A stretch of DNA of 64,000 bases, from contig NZ_JACBFY010000014.1 of the NCBI RefSeq assembly GCF_021401245.1, forward strand, positions 21,273 to 85,272, in the 5' to 3' direction. The notes beneath the pieces are model-generated. The model searched no databases, was not told the origin of the DNA, and saw only the letters and a program-made list of their open reading frames with translations. This document shows, piece after piece, positions 7,987-17,979 of the stretch (positions are counted from its first letter, which is position 1; every line of letters begins with the position of its first letter). A program made the translations under genes and the position numbers. Source of the DNA: Pseudacidovorax sp. NFM-22 (lineage in GTDB: Bacteria > Pseudomonadota > Gammaproteobacteria > Burkholderiales > Burkholderiaceae_C).

Positions 7987-10900
7987 TCATTGTTTGGCCT
8001 CCACCTTCATCCGCGCATTCGGCACCATGCCGTACATCTCCGGCGCGTACATCGCCTCGACGCGGCTGGGCGGCAGGGCGAAGTCGCCGACGTTGTTCAG
8101 GCGCACGGTGTATTCCATCTTCACCACGCCCTTGGGCAGGTACTCGTAGTAGCTGCGGAAGGCCTCGAAGCTGCGTTCCTCGAAGGCCGGGGCGGCGCGG
8201 CCCGAGGCCGACTTCTCGCCCTGCGTCGCGATCTGCGAATCGCGGCCGAGCCCGCTGCCCAGGATGGTGGCGCCGCCCGGGATCGGGTCGCTGATCACCA
8301 CCCAGGTCATGTCGGTGCTGGCGTTCACCTCCAGCGCCACGCGCAGCACGTCGCCGCGGCTGTAGCGGCCGGCGGTGGCCTGCTCGACCGGCGTGATGGT
8401 CTTCTTGAGGGTGTAGCCCGCCGCCACCGGCGCCGTCAGCGGCACGGCGGCCATCGACTGCACCGTGAGCCACGGCCGGCCGCTGCCCTGCTGCGTGACC
8501 AGCAGCGTGCCGCGGCCCTCGCCGGCCGGCCAGGGCAGGCTCATGGTGTTGTTGCGCAGCATGCCCGCGGCGGCCGGGGCGCCGATGGCGCTGGCCTGAT
8601 GCGGCGCGCCCGTCGGGTCGCTGGCCTTGACGCGCTCGACGCGGGCCCAGTCCACCTGGGCCTTGGCATCGCCCAGGGTGGCGCCGGTCACGCCCGTCAC
8701 GGGTGCGCTCTCGAAGGCGCGGCTGAACTTCTCCAGCGCCAGGCCGCCCCACAGGTTGGCCGTGGTGGTGGCCCAGGCGCCGCGCTGCTGGCGGCCGATG
8801 AAGCCGGCGGCGATGCGGCCCAGGTCGTCCTTCCAGGCCGGGTCGTCCATCACGGTGAGCAGCAGGCGCGCGGTGTTGACGTCGCCGCCGGCCATCAGCC
8901 ACCACCAGTAGTCGTCCTGCTCGGTGCTGAAGATCAGCTTGGTGCCCTGGTACGACAGGCGTGCGCGCAGCACCTGGTCGGCCTCGCGCAGGCGTTGCTC
9001 GCGCTGGGGTACGTCCTTCACGCGGCGCAGCACGTTGATCCAGTCGATCACGGCGCTGGTGGGCCACTGGTTGGGCGCGATGGTCAGGCTGCCGGTCATG
9101 GCGCCGGTGGCGCGGCCGTAGCGCGACAACGCTTCCAGCGCCGCCAGCTTGCGCACGTCCAGGTCCTTGCGCGGGCTCCAGAAGTCCCGCTGGATGCGGC
9201 CTTCGACGAAGGCGATCAGGCCGTTCTCCATCGGCGTGCGCACGGCCTCGGGCAGGACGAAGGCCGGGTCCAGTCCGGCCGCCTCGTGGGTCGCGGCCAG
9301 CAGGTAGCTGGTCAGGATGTCGCTGCCGCGGTTGGCATCGCCGCCCTGCGGCGGGAAGTAGCTCGCCAGGCCGTCGCCGTCCAGGTAGCCGGGGATCTGC
9401 GCCGCCACCGACTGCCACAGCTTGCCGTCGCGCAGGCCGATGGACTTGCTGGTCTTCTGTTCCAGGCAGGCGAAGGGGTAGCGCGCGAACCAGTCGCGCA
9501 CGCCAGGCAGCCCCTCGGCCAGGCGGGGCTGCAGCGCCAGCTGGATGCCGCCGCGGCCGGGCAGGGCGCCGGCGGGCGCCTGCACGTCGAGCGTGAATAG
9601 GCCATCGATCTGCGCCAGCGTGGCCTGCTGCACCGTCACCGGCACCGCGGGCAGGATGCGCTGGCTGGCCTTGAGCGCGTCGCGCGCGTTGCCCGAAACG
9701 TCCTTGGCCTCGATCTCCCACAGGATGGCCTCGGCCCGCGTCTGGCCGAGCTGGGCGGGCGCGGTCACGTCCCAGGCCAGCTCGCGCGATTCGCCGGCCG
9801 GGATGTCCACCGTGCGCGGCGCCAGCGTCAGCAGCGTGGCGCGCGGCGACACCTCCACCTTCATCGGCTTGGCCGTGGTGTTGCGCAGCGTGAACTGGGC
9901 GCGGTAGGCGTCGTCCTCGCGCACCAGGGGCGGCAGGCCGCTGATGATCTGCAGGTCCTGCGTGCTCTGGATGGTGGCCTCGCCGGTGCCGAACAGGTTG
10001 GTGCCCGAGTCGGCCACCGCCACGATGCGGAAGGTGGTGAGCGCGTCGTTGAGCGGCACCGTCACCGTGGCCTGACCGTTGGCGTCCAGCACCACGCGCG
10101 GGTTCCACAGCAGCAGCGTGTCCAGCAGCTCGCGCGTGGCGGCCTTGCCGCCGCCCCCGCCCGCGGGCACGGCCTTCTTGCCGTAGTGCCGGCGGCCGAC
10201 GATCTCCATCTGCGCGGTCGAGGTCGACACGCCCCAGCTGCGCCGCTGCAGCATGGCGTCGAGCAGCTTCCAGCTGTCGTTGGGCATCAGCTCCAGCAGC
10301 GCCTGATCGACGGCGGCCAGCGCCACCTCGGCGCCGGCGGCGGGCTTGCCATCGGGGAGGCGGGCGGTGATGGTCACCTGCGCCTTGCCGCGCACGGTGT
10401 ACTTGGGCTGGTCGGTGGCCACCTTCACGTCCAGGCGGTGCGCCTCGGTGCCGACGCGGATTTCGGCCACGCCCAGCCGGTAGGCCGGCTTCGAGAGGTC
10501 CACCATCGCCGTCGGCGCCACGTACTCGCGGCCCTCGACCCAGAAGGCCGTCCACCATTCGCGCGGCGCCTTCCAGCCCCAGCTGAAGAAGGAATACCAC
10601 GGCACCTCGCGCAGCCGGCCGCGCAGGGCCAGCACGCTGACGTACACGTTCGGGCCCCACTCGGGCTTGATGGTGAGGTTGACCGTCGGGTCCTGGCCGT
10701 TGAGCTGCACCGCCTGTGTGTCGAGCACGCCCTCGCGCTCCACCGACACCAGCGCGGTGGCAAAGCGGAAGGGGCTGCGCACCTGGAACTTGGCGACCTC
10801 GCCGGGCTGGTAGGTCTTCTTCTCGGGCAGCACGTCGATGCGGTCGTTGTCTTCGCCGCCGAACCACAGCTCGCCCTGCCTGGTCACCCACACCGAGCCG

Positions 10901-13900
10901 GACGCGCGGCTTGCGCGGCCCTCGCCGTCGGTGGCGGTGGCGACCAGCTCGACCTCGCCGGCCTCCTTGATCTGCGCCTCGCACAGCAGCAGGCCGCGGC
11001 TGTCGCTCTGGCCGTTGCAGACGGTGCCCAGCGGCTTGACCTCGGTCTTGTTGTCGTAGGTGTAGAAGCCGCCCACCATGCGCTTGCGGCTGGTGGTGGT
11101 GATGCGGGCGACGGCCTCGACCTTGATCTTGGCATTGGGCTGGGGCTTGCCCGCCAGGTCCAGCGCCAGCGCCTGGAAGCGTAGTTGCCGGTCGGTGGAG
11201 ACCCAGCCCTCGGTCTTGATGCCGGCGACCACGGCGGCCGGCCACAGCGTGCGCGTGCTGCGCAGCGTCTGCACCTCGCCGTTGGGATCGGCGTAGCTGG
11301 CTTCGAGCAGCAGCTCGCGCGGGCCGGTGTCGGCCGTGGCGGGCAGCTTGTCGATGGTGACGCGGCCGGCGCCGCTGCGGTCCAGCGTCAGGGGCAGCTT
11401 GTCGGCGACGACGCGGGTGTCCTGCGTGGACTCGGGCTGCTCCTCGTCGCTGCTGGACGAGCGCTCCCCGGCCTTGCGCGGCGGCGAGAAGCTGAAGCCA
11501 TCGAAGTCCGGGTAGTTGGGCACCATGCCGCGCACCATGGCCGAGACGCGCACCGGCAGGTTGGTGGCCGGTCCGCCCGAGACGTAGTTCACCTGCACCG
11601 CCACCGGCAGGCTGGTGACCGCGACCAGCGGCTTGTTGTCGGCGGGCGCCACGCGGCCTTCCAGCACCGGCAGGCGGAATTCCTCGACGCGGAACTGGCC
11701 GGTCGAATAGCTGCGGCCGCTGCGCTCGCCGTCTTCCTCGGCCTCGCCGCGCTGCGGCGCCGAGCCACTGCGCAGCTCGATCTGGTAGACGCCCAGCTTG
11801 GCGGCGGGCGGCACCTGGAAGGTGTTCTCCGCGCTCAGGCCGCCGGTGCCGGTCGAGCGCCAGTTGATCGGCTGGGTGAACTCCTGCCCACTGCCCACAT
11901 GCGTGATGACCAGTTGGCCCGGCCGGTCGGTCGGCAGGCCGAAGCCCTGCGCCGTCTGGGTGCGGATCAGGTGCTTCATCGACACCGTCTCGCCGGCGCG
12001 CAACAGCGGTCGGTCGAGCACCGTGTGCGCCACCACATCGGGCTGCATGTCCATGCTGGTGGGCACGTTGAAACGCCAGGGCTCGATGCCGCGCTGCCAG
12101 TTGCTCCAGACGAAGGCCAGGTCTTCCACGCCCTTGTCGTCCTTGGCCCGGGCGCTGACGAACCAGGCGGCCTCGCTGTAGTAGTCATCGTCGCCCGAGC
12201 AGCTCGTCGGGTCGGAGGGCACGTCGGCCAGCCGGGCCAGGCCGTTGGCGTCGGTGCGGGCGGTGGCGATTTCCCTGCCGCGGCAGTCCGACACGCGCAC
12301 CTGTGCGTTGGCCACCGGCTTGCCCTTGTCGAGCGTGGTCACCCAGGCCAGGCTGTTCTCGCGGCCCAGCTTGAAGTGCACCGCCAGGTTGGTGGCGAGC
12401 GCCGTGGTGCGCACGTACATCGTGCGGTTGGCGCCGTATTCCTCGTTCAGCAGGGCCTCGCCCAGCTTGCGGGAGGCGATCTCCAGCACATGGAAGCCCG
12501 GCGTGAGCGGAATGCCGACCACCTCGAAGGGGCGGTCGTCGCCGGCATCGGACTTGGGCATGTCCAACTGCCGGGCGCCGCTCTGGTTGGCCAGCAGCGA
12601 GACGGCGCGGGTCTCCACGCGCTTGGCGTTGTCGCGGTCCACCACGGGCGGCAGCGGGGCGCGGCTGTCCTTGCGGGCCTGGTCACGCGCGATGGTGGTC
12701 TGGTCGTAGCGCTGCACCTTGCGGTACCAGCCGATGATCTCGGCATCGGTCTTCGGATTGAGGTCGCTCACCTTGCCGGGCGTCAGCGCTTCCACGCGCA
12801 GCGCGGGTTCGACACGGCGCACGGTCACGGGCATCAGCGCCACGCCATTGGGCTCGGCCAGCCGCTCGACCACGCCGAAGGGCGAGGCCGCGAACTTGGC
12901 CAGCGGCGGCATCGCGCCGGTGGCCGTCTTCATGGGAAAGGCGTCGGCCTGGCCCAGCGTGCGACCGGAAGCATCCTGGAAGCCGCGGGGCAGCGAAATG
13001 GTGAACTCGGTGCGCTCGGGGAAGGGCGCGGGCAGGGTGACCGAGTCGACCACGGCATCGTCGCCGCCGCCGTTGTCCTCCAGCACCGGTTGGATGGTCT
13101 TGCCGCCGCCCTTGGCCTCGATCTGGCTGGCGAGCTTGCGGGTGACCGGCGCGTTGAAGCTCAGCGTCATCGGGCGCAGCGGCAGGCAGGCGGCCTGCGC
13201 GTTCTCGCGCTCGCAGCTGAAGCTGACGGCGAAGGGCTCGCGCACCTCGAAGGACAGGCGCTTTTCCACCGAGTTGGCGACACCCGACGGCGTGGCCACG
13301 CCCTTGCCATACACCAGCTGCACCCGGCTGCCGGGCGTGAGCGTGCGGTTGCACTGCAGGGCGACGAAGCGCAGCGGCTCCTTCTTCGCCAGGCTTTCGA
13401 CGCCGCGGGCCTTGATCAGCGCCGCGCGCTGATCGCCCTCGACCAGCTTGACCGGAATGCGCTCGCCGATGTCGTCGGCCGCGCACCACAGGTTGGCCTG
13501 CAGGCTCTGCGGCGTCGCCGGGCCGGTCAGCTGCAGCAAAAAGAGCTGTTCCTCGTCGATCTTGCCGTAGCTGGGCCAGTGGTTGCGCACCGCCGGGCCG
13601 CCGGTGCTGAAGGCGTAGCTCTGCGGGCCGGCCAGCGCATCGCCGGCGGGCGACTTGAAGTTGGCGACGCGGGTGGCGGTGCAGCGCACGCCGGCGGGCA
13701 GGTCGTCCTCGAAGGTCCAGACCCAGCGGCGGTCGCTGGTCCAGCGGCCGCTGCCGCGCGCCGCCTGGGCGTTGTCGCAGCTGACGGTGAGCGGCGCGGG
13801 CGCCTGCGCGTCGCCGAAGCGCACCGCGGGCTGGTCGAAGCTGGCCACCACCTGCCGCACGCGGGCCACCTCGCCCTGGGGCGACAGGTTGCCGATCTGC

Positions 13901-13977
13901 AGGGCCTGGGCGCCCAGGGCCGTCAGGCCGGCCGCGAGCAGGGCGGCCACGGACGGAAGGCGTCGTGCAAGTCTCAT
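7987..13977 (-). CDS. Bacterial alpha-2-macroglobulin family protein with thioester motif
   Basis: Bacterial alpha-2-macroglobulins are periplasmic protease traps. Cleavage of a bait region releases an internal thioester that links to the protease. This protein has 1996 residues from the chosen ATG. The frame is open for 45 more codons upstream, but the chosen start directly precedes a signal peptide (residues 1-24) and an AGAGGGA-type ribosome binding site. Many Ig-like MG domains fill the first 1400 residues. The thioester motif CLEQ is intact at about 1504-1507, inside an alpha-helical thioester domain, and a receptor-binding-like domain ends the protein. There is no lipobox Cys after the signal, so a soluble periplasmic form is likely. 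Such genes often sit beside pbpC; here the neighbours are DUF2164 and a divergent OpgC-like gene. Confidence 0.93.
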   Translation of the reverse strand: MRLARRLPSVAALLAAGLTALGAQALQIGNLSPQGEVARVRQVVASFDQPAVRFGDAQAPAPLTVSCDNAQAARGSGRWTSDRRWVWTFEDDLPAGVRCTATRVANFKSPAGDALAGPQSYAFSTGGPAVRNHWPSYGKIDEEQLFLLQLTGPATPQSLQANLWCAADDIGERIPVKLVEGDQRAALIKARGVESLAKKEPLRFVALQCNRTLTPGSRVQLVYGKGVATPSGVANSVEKRLSFEVREPFAVSFSCERENAQAACLPLRPMTLSFNAPVTRKLASQIEAKGGGKTIQPVLEDNGGGDDAVVDSVTLPAPFPERTEFTISLPRGFQDASGRTLGQADAFPMKTATGAMPPLAKFAASPFGVVERLAEPNGVALMPVTVRRVEPALRVEALTPGKVSDLNPKTDAEIIGWYRKVQRYDQTTIARDQARKDSRAPLPPVVDRDNAKRVETRAVSLLANQSGARQLDMPKSDAGDDRPFEVVGIPLTPGFHVLEIASRKLGEALLNEEYGANRTMYVRTTALATNLAVHFKLGRENSLAWVTTLDKGKPVANAQVRVSDCRGREIATARTDANGLARLADVPSDPTSCSGDDDYYSEAAWFVSARAKDDKGVEDLAFVWSNWQRGIEPWRFNVPTSMDMQPDVVAHTVLDRPLLRAGETVSMKHLIRTQTAQGFGLPTDRPGQLVITHVGSGQEFTQPINWRSTGTGGLSAENTFQVPPAAKLGVYQIELRSGSAPQRGEAEEDGERSGRSYSTGQFRVEEFRLPVLEGRVAPADNKPLVAVTSLPVAVQVNYVSGGPATNLPVRVSAMVRGMVPNYPDFDGFSFSPPRKAGERSSSSDEEQPESTQDTRVVADKLPLTLDRSGAGRVTIDKLPATADTGPRELLLEASYADPNGEVQTLRSTRTLWPAAVVAGIKTEGWVSTDRQLRFQALALDLAGKPQPNAKIKVEAVARITTTSRKRMVGGFYTYDNKTEVKPLGTVCNGQSDSRGLLLCEAQIKEAGEVELVATATDGEGRASRASGSVWVTRQGELWFGGEDNDRIDVLPEKKTYQPGEVAKFQVRSPFRFATALVSVEREGVLDTQAVQLNGQDPTVNLTIKPEWGPNVYVSVLALRGRLREVPWYSFFSWGWKAPREWWTAFWVEGREYVAPTAMVDLSKPAYRLGVAEIRVGTEAHRLDVKVATDQPKYTVRGKAQVTITARLPDGKPAAGAEVALAAVDQALLELMPNDSWKLLDAMLQRRSWGVSTSTAQMEIVGRRHYGKKAVPAGGGGGKAATRELLDTLLLWNPRVVLDANGQATVTVPLNDALTTFRIVAVADSGTNLFGTGEATIQSTQDLQIISGLPPLVREDDAYRAQFTLRNTTAKPMKVEVSPRATLLTLAPRTVDIPAGESRELAWDVTAPAQLGQTRAEAILWEIEAKDVSGNARDALKASQRILPAVPVTVQQATLAQIDGLFTLDVQAPAGALPGRGGIQLALQPRLAEGLPGVRDWFARYPFACLEQKTSKSIGLRDGKLWQSVAAQIPGYLDGDGLASYFPPQGGDANRGSDILTSYLLAATHEAAGLDPAFVLPEAVRTPMENGLIAFVEGRIQRDFWSPRKDLDVRKLAALEALSRYGRATGAMTGSLTIAPNQWPTSAVIDWINVLRRVKDVPQREQRLREADQVLRARLSYQGTKLIFSTEQDDYWWWLMAGGDVNTARLLLTVMDDPAWKDDLGRIAAGFIGRQQRGAWATTTANLWGGLALEKFSRAFESAPVTGVTGATLGDAKAQVDWARVERVKASDPTGAPHQASAIGAPAAAGMLRNNTMSLPWPAGEGRGTLLVTQQGSGRPWLTVQSMAAVPLTAPVAAGYTLKKTITPVEQATAGRYSRGDVLRVALEVNASTDMTWVVISDPIPGGATILGSGLGRDSQIATQGEKSASGRAAPAFEERSFEAFRSYYEYLPKGVVKMEYTVRLNNVGDFALPPSRVEAMYAPEMYGMVPNARMKVEAKQ

Positions 13978-14141
13978 TTCTTGTCCCTCTGACTCGGAAA
14001 GCACCCGGCAGGTTAGCGGATGTCCGTGGCGGGCCCGCCGCAGAACCGGCCGCCTCCTACAATCGCGCCCTCGTTCGCAGGCCGTGCGCGTGGGTGGCTT
14101 AAGCCCTTTCACTTCAGGCCCGACTGCCGCTCCCCCGCCTC

Positions 14142-15335
14142 ATGAAACGCCACTGGGAAATCGACGCCTTGCGCGGGCTGATGCTCGTGCTGATGACCGT
14201 CACCCATCTGCCCACCCACTTCACCGACCCGCTCGGCCAGCCCTTCGGCTGGGTGTCCGCGGCCGAGGGTTTCGTGTTGCTGTCGGCCTTCATGGCGGGG
14301 CTGGTCTACAGCCGCTATGCGCGGCGCGACGGGGTGGAGTCGATGCGAAGCGCCTTCTGGCGGCGGGTGCTCAAGATCTACGTCGCGCATGCGGCGCTGC
14401 TGCTCTTCCTGTTCACCGTCATCACGGCGCTGGGCATCCGGCGCATGGAGCCGGCGGTCACCAACCTGGTGTCCTGGTACCTGGCGCAGCCGGCCGAAGG
14501 CTTCGTCTTCGGCCTGCTGCTCATCTACGAGCCGGCGCTGCTGGACATCCTGCCGATGTACATCTTCTTCATGCTGCTGAGCCCCTGGGTGCTGGCCTTC
14601 GCGCTGCGCCATCAGCGCTGGGGCTGGCCGGCGGTCATGGTGGCCAGCGCCGCACTGTGGATCGGTGCGCAGTACGGGATGAGCGAATGGCTCTACGGCT
14701 GGACCTTCGCGCTGACGGGCCTGCCGGTGCCCTTCAACGAGATGGGCGCCTTCAATGCCTATGCCTGGCAGTTCCTGTGGTTCGGTGGGCTGTGGCTGGG
14801 CTTCACACGCAGTGCGCCCCATGCCCGGCCGCTGCGGCTGCACTGGGCGGTGGTGCTGCTGGCGGTGGCGGTGGCGCTGGTGGGGCTGTACTGGCGCCAC
14901 TTCGGCGAGCACGGCCAGGCGCCCTTCGGCGCCGACATCTCGCGCAACCTGTGGGTGGACAAGTGGCAGCTGGGGCCGCTGCGCCTGCTCAACCTGATCG
15001 CGCTGGGCATCGTCGCCATCCGCTTCGGCCCGACCTGGGCCCGCTGGCTGCCGCGCGTGCGCTGGCTGGAGACGCTGGGCCGGGCCTCGCTGCCGGCCTT
15101 CTGCGCGCATCTGGTGGCGGTGCTGACCGTGCTGGCCATCTTCGGCGACAGCCAGACCTCGCGCCCCTGGTGGGCCGACACGCTGCTGCTGGCCGTGGTG
15201 CTGGCGTGGATGTGGGCGGTGGCGCGCTATACCCAGAATGCGGATGCCGCGCCGCCCGAAGAGACGGTTCAGCCGCCCGAGGACCTGGGATCGGCGAAGG
15301 CCATTGCGCCCGCCGGATCTGCCGGCCTGACCTGA
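14142..15335 (+). CDS. OpgC-like multi-pass acyltransferase
   Basis: This 397-residue inner-membrane protein has about ten hydrophobic helices. It opens with the OpgC/acyltransferase-3-type signature EIDALRGLMLVLMTVTHLP (residues 6-24), in which the Arg-Gly and His are characteristic. OpgC proteins transfer succinyl groups to periplasmic glucans; the substrate here cannot be read from sequence. The last 30 residues are polar. A TACAAT box at 14058-14063 could be the -10 of its promoter in the 164-base region divergent from the alpha-2-macroglobulin gene. No opgG or opgH is nearby, so the gene stands alone. The gene name is withheld because the acyl donor and acceptor are unproven. Confidence 0.82.
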   Translation: MKRHWEIDALRGLMLVLMTVTHLPTHFTDPLGQPFGWVSAAEGFVLLSAFMAGLVYSRYARRDGVESMRSAFWRRVLKIYVAHAALLLFLFTVITALGIRRMEPAVTNLVSWYLAQPAEGFVFGLLLIYEPALLDILPMYIFFMLLSPWVLAFALRHQRWGWPAVMVASAALWIGAQYGMSEWLYGWTFALTGLPVPFNEMGAFNAYAWQFLWFGGLWLGFTRSAPHARPLRLHWAVVLLAVAVALVGLYWRHFGEHGQAPFGADISRNLWVDKWQLGPLRLLNLIALGIVAIRFGPTWARWLPRVRWLETLGRASLPAFCAHLVAVLTVLAIFGDSQTSRPWWADTLLLAVVLAWMWAVARYTQNADAAPPEETVQPPEDLGSAKAIAPAGSAGLT

Positions 15336-15397
15336 AGCCTGCCGCCTGGATTGCCGGCCGCGGCCGGACCCACGCAGGGCCGGCCGGGTGCCGCCGG

Positions 15398-16273
15398 TCA
15401 GTGCGGCCGGCTGGCCGTCGCCATTGCACCCGTCGGCGCCATCGCCGGCACCGAGGGTACGGCCGCCGCGCTGGTGGCGCCCACCGCAGGCGGGGGTTGC
15501 ACGGGCGTCGCCGCCTGCGCCCCGGCCGTCGGCTGCACCTGGCTGGCGATCACCGAATGCCAGACGCGATAACCCGCCTCGGTCATGTGCAGGCGGTCGG
15601 GCAGGAAGAGTTCGGGCCGCGGCTGCCCATCGGCGCCCAGCATGGGGTTGAAGATGTCGATGAAGTCCGACTTGGCCTGGGTGCGCAGGTAGGCCGCGAT
15701 GATGTCGTTGGTCTCGCGGATCCTGGGCAGCAGGTGCGCCCGCGACGGACTGGGCTTGATCGAGATGTAGCTGATGCGCGTGTCCGGCAGCTCGTTCTGC
15801 ACGGTGTTGACGAAGAGGGCGAAGTCCTCCAGCACCTGGAAGGGCGTCCGGCCTTCGGCCAGGTCGTTGTCGCCGGCGTAGACCAGCACATGGCTGGGCT
15901 TGTAGCGCACCACCAGGTCGCGCACGAAGAGGCTGCAGTCGGCCATGGTCGAGCCGCCGAAGCCGCGGTTGATGACCACCGGCCAGTTGCGGAAGTCCTG
16001 GGCCAGGTTGGTCCACATCCGCACCGTGGAGCTGCCGACGAAGAGCACGCCGCCCTCGGCCGGCAGGGCCGCCTTGTCCGCCTTCTCGAAGGCGTCGAGC
16101 GAAGCCTTCCAGCGCGCATGGGCCGCCAGGTAGGCCGGCGAGGGCGCATTGGCGGCGACGGCCACCGGGCTCTGCGCCAGGGCCGACGCGGCGGCCAGCA
16201 GGGTGACAAGACCGAGGGCCACCGGGCGCACGCGCGCACCGAGGCGGGACGGAAGGTGGGGCAGAAGTGTCAT
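15398..16273 (-). CDS. Secreted SGNH/GDSL-type hydrolase
   Basis: This 291-residue protein belongs to the SGNH esterase/lipase fold. A signal peptide covers about residues 1-34 (ending near SALAQS). Block I is the variant VGSST, with the nucleophile Ser in place of the usual GDS. Block II is RGFGGSTM, block III GDNDLAEG, and block V the catalytic pair in PDRLHMTEAGY. The C-terminal 50 residues are Ala/Pro/Thr-rich and look disordered. The frame is open for 40 codons upstream, but the signal peptide sets the start at 16273; a GTG two codons earlier is also possible. A 10-base palindrome (GACAGCTGTC, 16313-16322) lies upstream. The substrate is unknown, with acyl or acetyl esters likely. Confidence 0.87.
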   Translation of the reverse strand: MTLLPHLPSRLGARVRPVALGLVTLLAAASALAQSPVAVAANAPSPAYLAAHARWKASLDAFEKADKAALPAEGGVLFVGSSTVRMWTNLAQDFRNWPVVINRGFGGSTMADCSLFVRDLVVRYKPSHVLVYAGDNDLAEGRTPFQVLEDFALFVNTVQNELPDTRISYISIKPSPSRAHLLPRIRETNDIIAAYLRTQAKSDFIDIFNPMLGADGQPRPELFLPDRLHMTEAGYRVWHSVIASQVQPTAGAQAATPVQPPPAVGATSAAAVPSVPAMAPTGAMATASRPH

Positions 16274-16418
16274 CGGCACGAGGAATTCAACCGCTCGGCA
16301 GCGCAATGGGTTGACAGCTGTCCGAAAAGCGCAGGATGTTAGGCCAGCCTGTCGCCGACGCGCCAGCACGGCCACCATTCCCGCACTTGCCACGCGGGCG
16401 ACGGCCGCCCCTTGCGCG

Positions 16419-17405
16419 TCAGAGCTTCTGGATCTTGGCCTTGGCGATCACGTCGCTCCAGCGCTGGATGTCCGCCGCCAGGAAGTCGCGTGCCTGCTGC
16501 GGCGTGCTGCTGCGCGCCGTGAGGTTCAGGTCGCGCAGGCGCTGCACCAGCTCGGGCTTGGCGAGGGCGGCCTGGACTTCCTTGCTCAGGCGATCCACCA
16601 CGGCGGGCGGCGTCTTGGCCGGTGCGGCCAGGCCGTTCCAGGAGCTCAGGTTCATCTGGGCGAAGGCCGGGCCGGTCTCGCGGGCGGCGGGCACGTCGGG
16701 CAGCTGGGGCGCGCGGTCCTTGCCGAGCACGGCCAGGGCGCGCAGCGTCTTGCCCGAGATCTGGGTCACCAGCGGCCCCAGGATGTCGACCATGGCGTCG
16801 ATCTCGCCGCCGCGCACGGCCGTGACCACCGGCGGCGTGCCGTTGAAGGGCACCACCTGCGCCTCGATGCCGGCCGTCAGCTTGAACATCTCGGCCGCCA
16901 GGTTCTGTGTGGTGCCGATCTGCGGGGTGCCGATGTTGAGCTTGCCAGGATTGGCCTTGGCCCAGCTGACCATCTCGGGCAGGGTCTTGAAGCGGCTGTT
17001 GCCGGCCACGGCGATCACCAGGTCGAAGGTGGCCAGCAGCGAAATGGGCGCGAAGTCCTTCAGCGTGTCGAAGGGCATGGTCTTGAACAGCGCCGCGCTC
17101 ACGGCCGAGCCGCTGGAGATCAGCAGCAGGGTGTGGCCGTCCGGCTCGGCGCGCGAGACGGTCTCGCCCGCGACGATGCCCCCGGCGCTCGGCTTGTTGT
17201 CGATCACCACCGCCTGGCCCAGCGGTCCGGCGATGGCCTGGCCCACGGCACGGGCCGTCAGGTCGGCGCCGCCGCCGGCGGCATTGGGCACCACGATGCG
17301 GATCGGGCGCGACGGAAAGGTGCCCTGGGCCCCGGCCAGGCCGGGCAGCAGGCTGCCGGCGGCTAGCGCGGCGGAGGTGGCAAGAAATTGGCGTTTGCTG
17401 TGCAT
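16419..17405 (-). CDS. Bug family periplasmic receptor (tripartite tricarboxylate transporter type)
   Basis: Bug (Bordetella uptake gene) proteins are periplasmic binding proteins for carboxylates or small aromatics, greatly expanded in Burkholderiales. This one has 328 residues, with a signal peptide (about 1-26). The family hallmarks are present: FPSRPIRIVVPNAAGGGADL, then VIDNKPSAGG, and LNIGTPQIGTTQNL in the middle. No TctA/TctB membrane genes are nearby, so it is an orphan receptor that may share a permease or act in sensing. It lies downstream of the DUF1841 gene on the same strand, 48 bases away. Confidence 0.93.
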   Translation of the reverse strand: MHSKRQFLATSAALAAGSLLPGLAGAQGTFPSRPIRIVVPNAAGGGADLTARAVGQAIAGPLGQAVVIDNKPSAGGIVAGETVSRAEPDGHTLLLISSGSAVSAALFKTMPFDTLKDFAPISLLATFDLVIAVAGNSRFKTLPEMVSWAKANPGKLNIGTPQIGTTQNLAAEMFKLTAGIEAQVVPFNGTPPVVTAVRGGEIDAMVDILGPLVTQISGKTLRALAVLGKDRAPQLPDVPAARETGPAFAQMNLSSWNGLAAPAKTPPAVVDRLSKEVQAALAKPELVQRLRDLNLTARSSTPQQARDFLAADIQRWSDVIAKAKIQKL

Positions 17406-17453
17406 GTCTCGTTCTTGGCGAGGGAGGGAAGAGGGGAGATCCGGCAGCCGCGC

Positions 17454-17888
17454 TCAGTCGCGCGTCGCCTTGCGCTGGACGCAGTCGACGTAGGCGTGGC
17501 CGTCGGGCGGCCGGCCGGCGCGCTGGCTTTCCCACATCATGCGGCCCAGGCATTCCATGGCCTCGTGGTGCGCCTCCAGCAGGGAGCCGCGGCGCGCGGC
17601 CAGCAGTTCCACCGCCTGGCGGATGCCGCGCGGCTGGTCGATGGAGCACTGCTCGCTGATCGACAGGTGCATCGACAGGTGCAGGAAGGGGTTCTCGCGG
17701 CCGTCCTTGCCGTCGTAGACGCGGGCGACGGCGGCATCGGCGTCGGCCAGGTCGGCGTGGTATTCGGGGTGCTGCGCAATCCACTCGGCGGCGATGATCT
17801 CGAGCGCCTCCATGGGCTGGCCGGCGCGGTGCTTGGCGTGGACGGCGCAGAAGAAGCGCCGTACGTCTTCCTGGGTGGGATTGAACAT
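17454..17888 (-). CDS. DUF1841 family protein
   Basis: This 144-residue protein begins at MFNPTQEDVRRFF, the conserved start of DUF1841; a GGCAGG stretch just upstream may serve as ribosome binding site. An in-frame ATG nine codons earlier exists but is not family-like. Conserved segments include EWIAQHPEYHADL (about 35-47), NPFLHLSMHLSISEQ (about 68-82) and AMECLGRMMWESQR near 113-126. The histidine-rich HLSMHL region could bind metal, but the function is unknown. The gene is divergent from the PAP2 gene (91 bases) and upstream of the Bug receptor gene. Confidence 0.9.
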   Translation of the reverse strand: MFNPTQEDVRRFFCAVHAKHRAGQPMEALEIIAAEWIAQHPEYHADLADADAAVARVYDGKDGRENPFLHLSMHLSISEQCSIDQPRGIRQAVELLAARRGSLLEAHHEAMECLGRMMWESQRAGRPPDGHAYVDCVQRKATRD

Positions 17889-17979
17889 CCTGCCGAGGTT
17901 AGCACCGGCCACCACGCTGCCGCCGCGGGACTGTCTTGCGCATCAGGCAAGATCGCGGATTCCCCATTGCACCGTCCGG

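Noticed and set aside
7949..11245. Very long alternative open frame (about 1098 codons) on the same strand as the alpha-2-macroglobulin gene
   Set aside because: It is an out-of-frame reading of the real gene, with Arg/Gly/Ala/Pro-rich composition typical of high-GC shadow frames and no domain.
16313..16322. GACAGCTGTC palindrome as an operator of the SGNH hydrolase gene
   Set aside because: A single 10-base palindrome with no second site or linked regulator is too weak to call.
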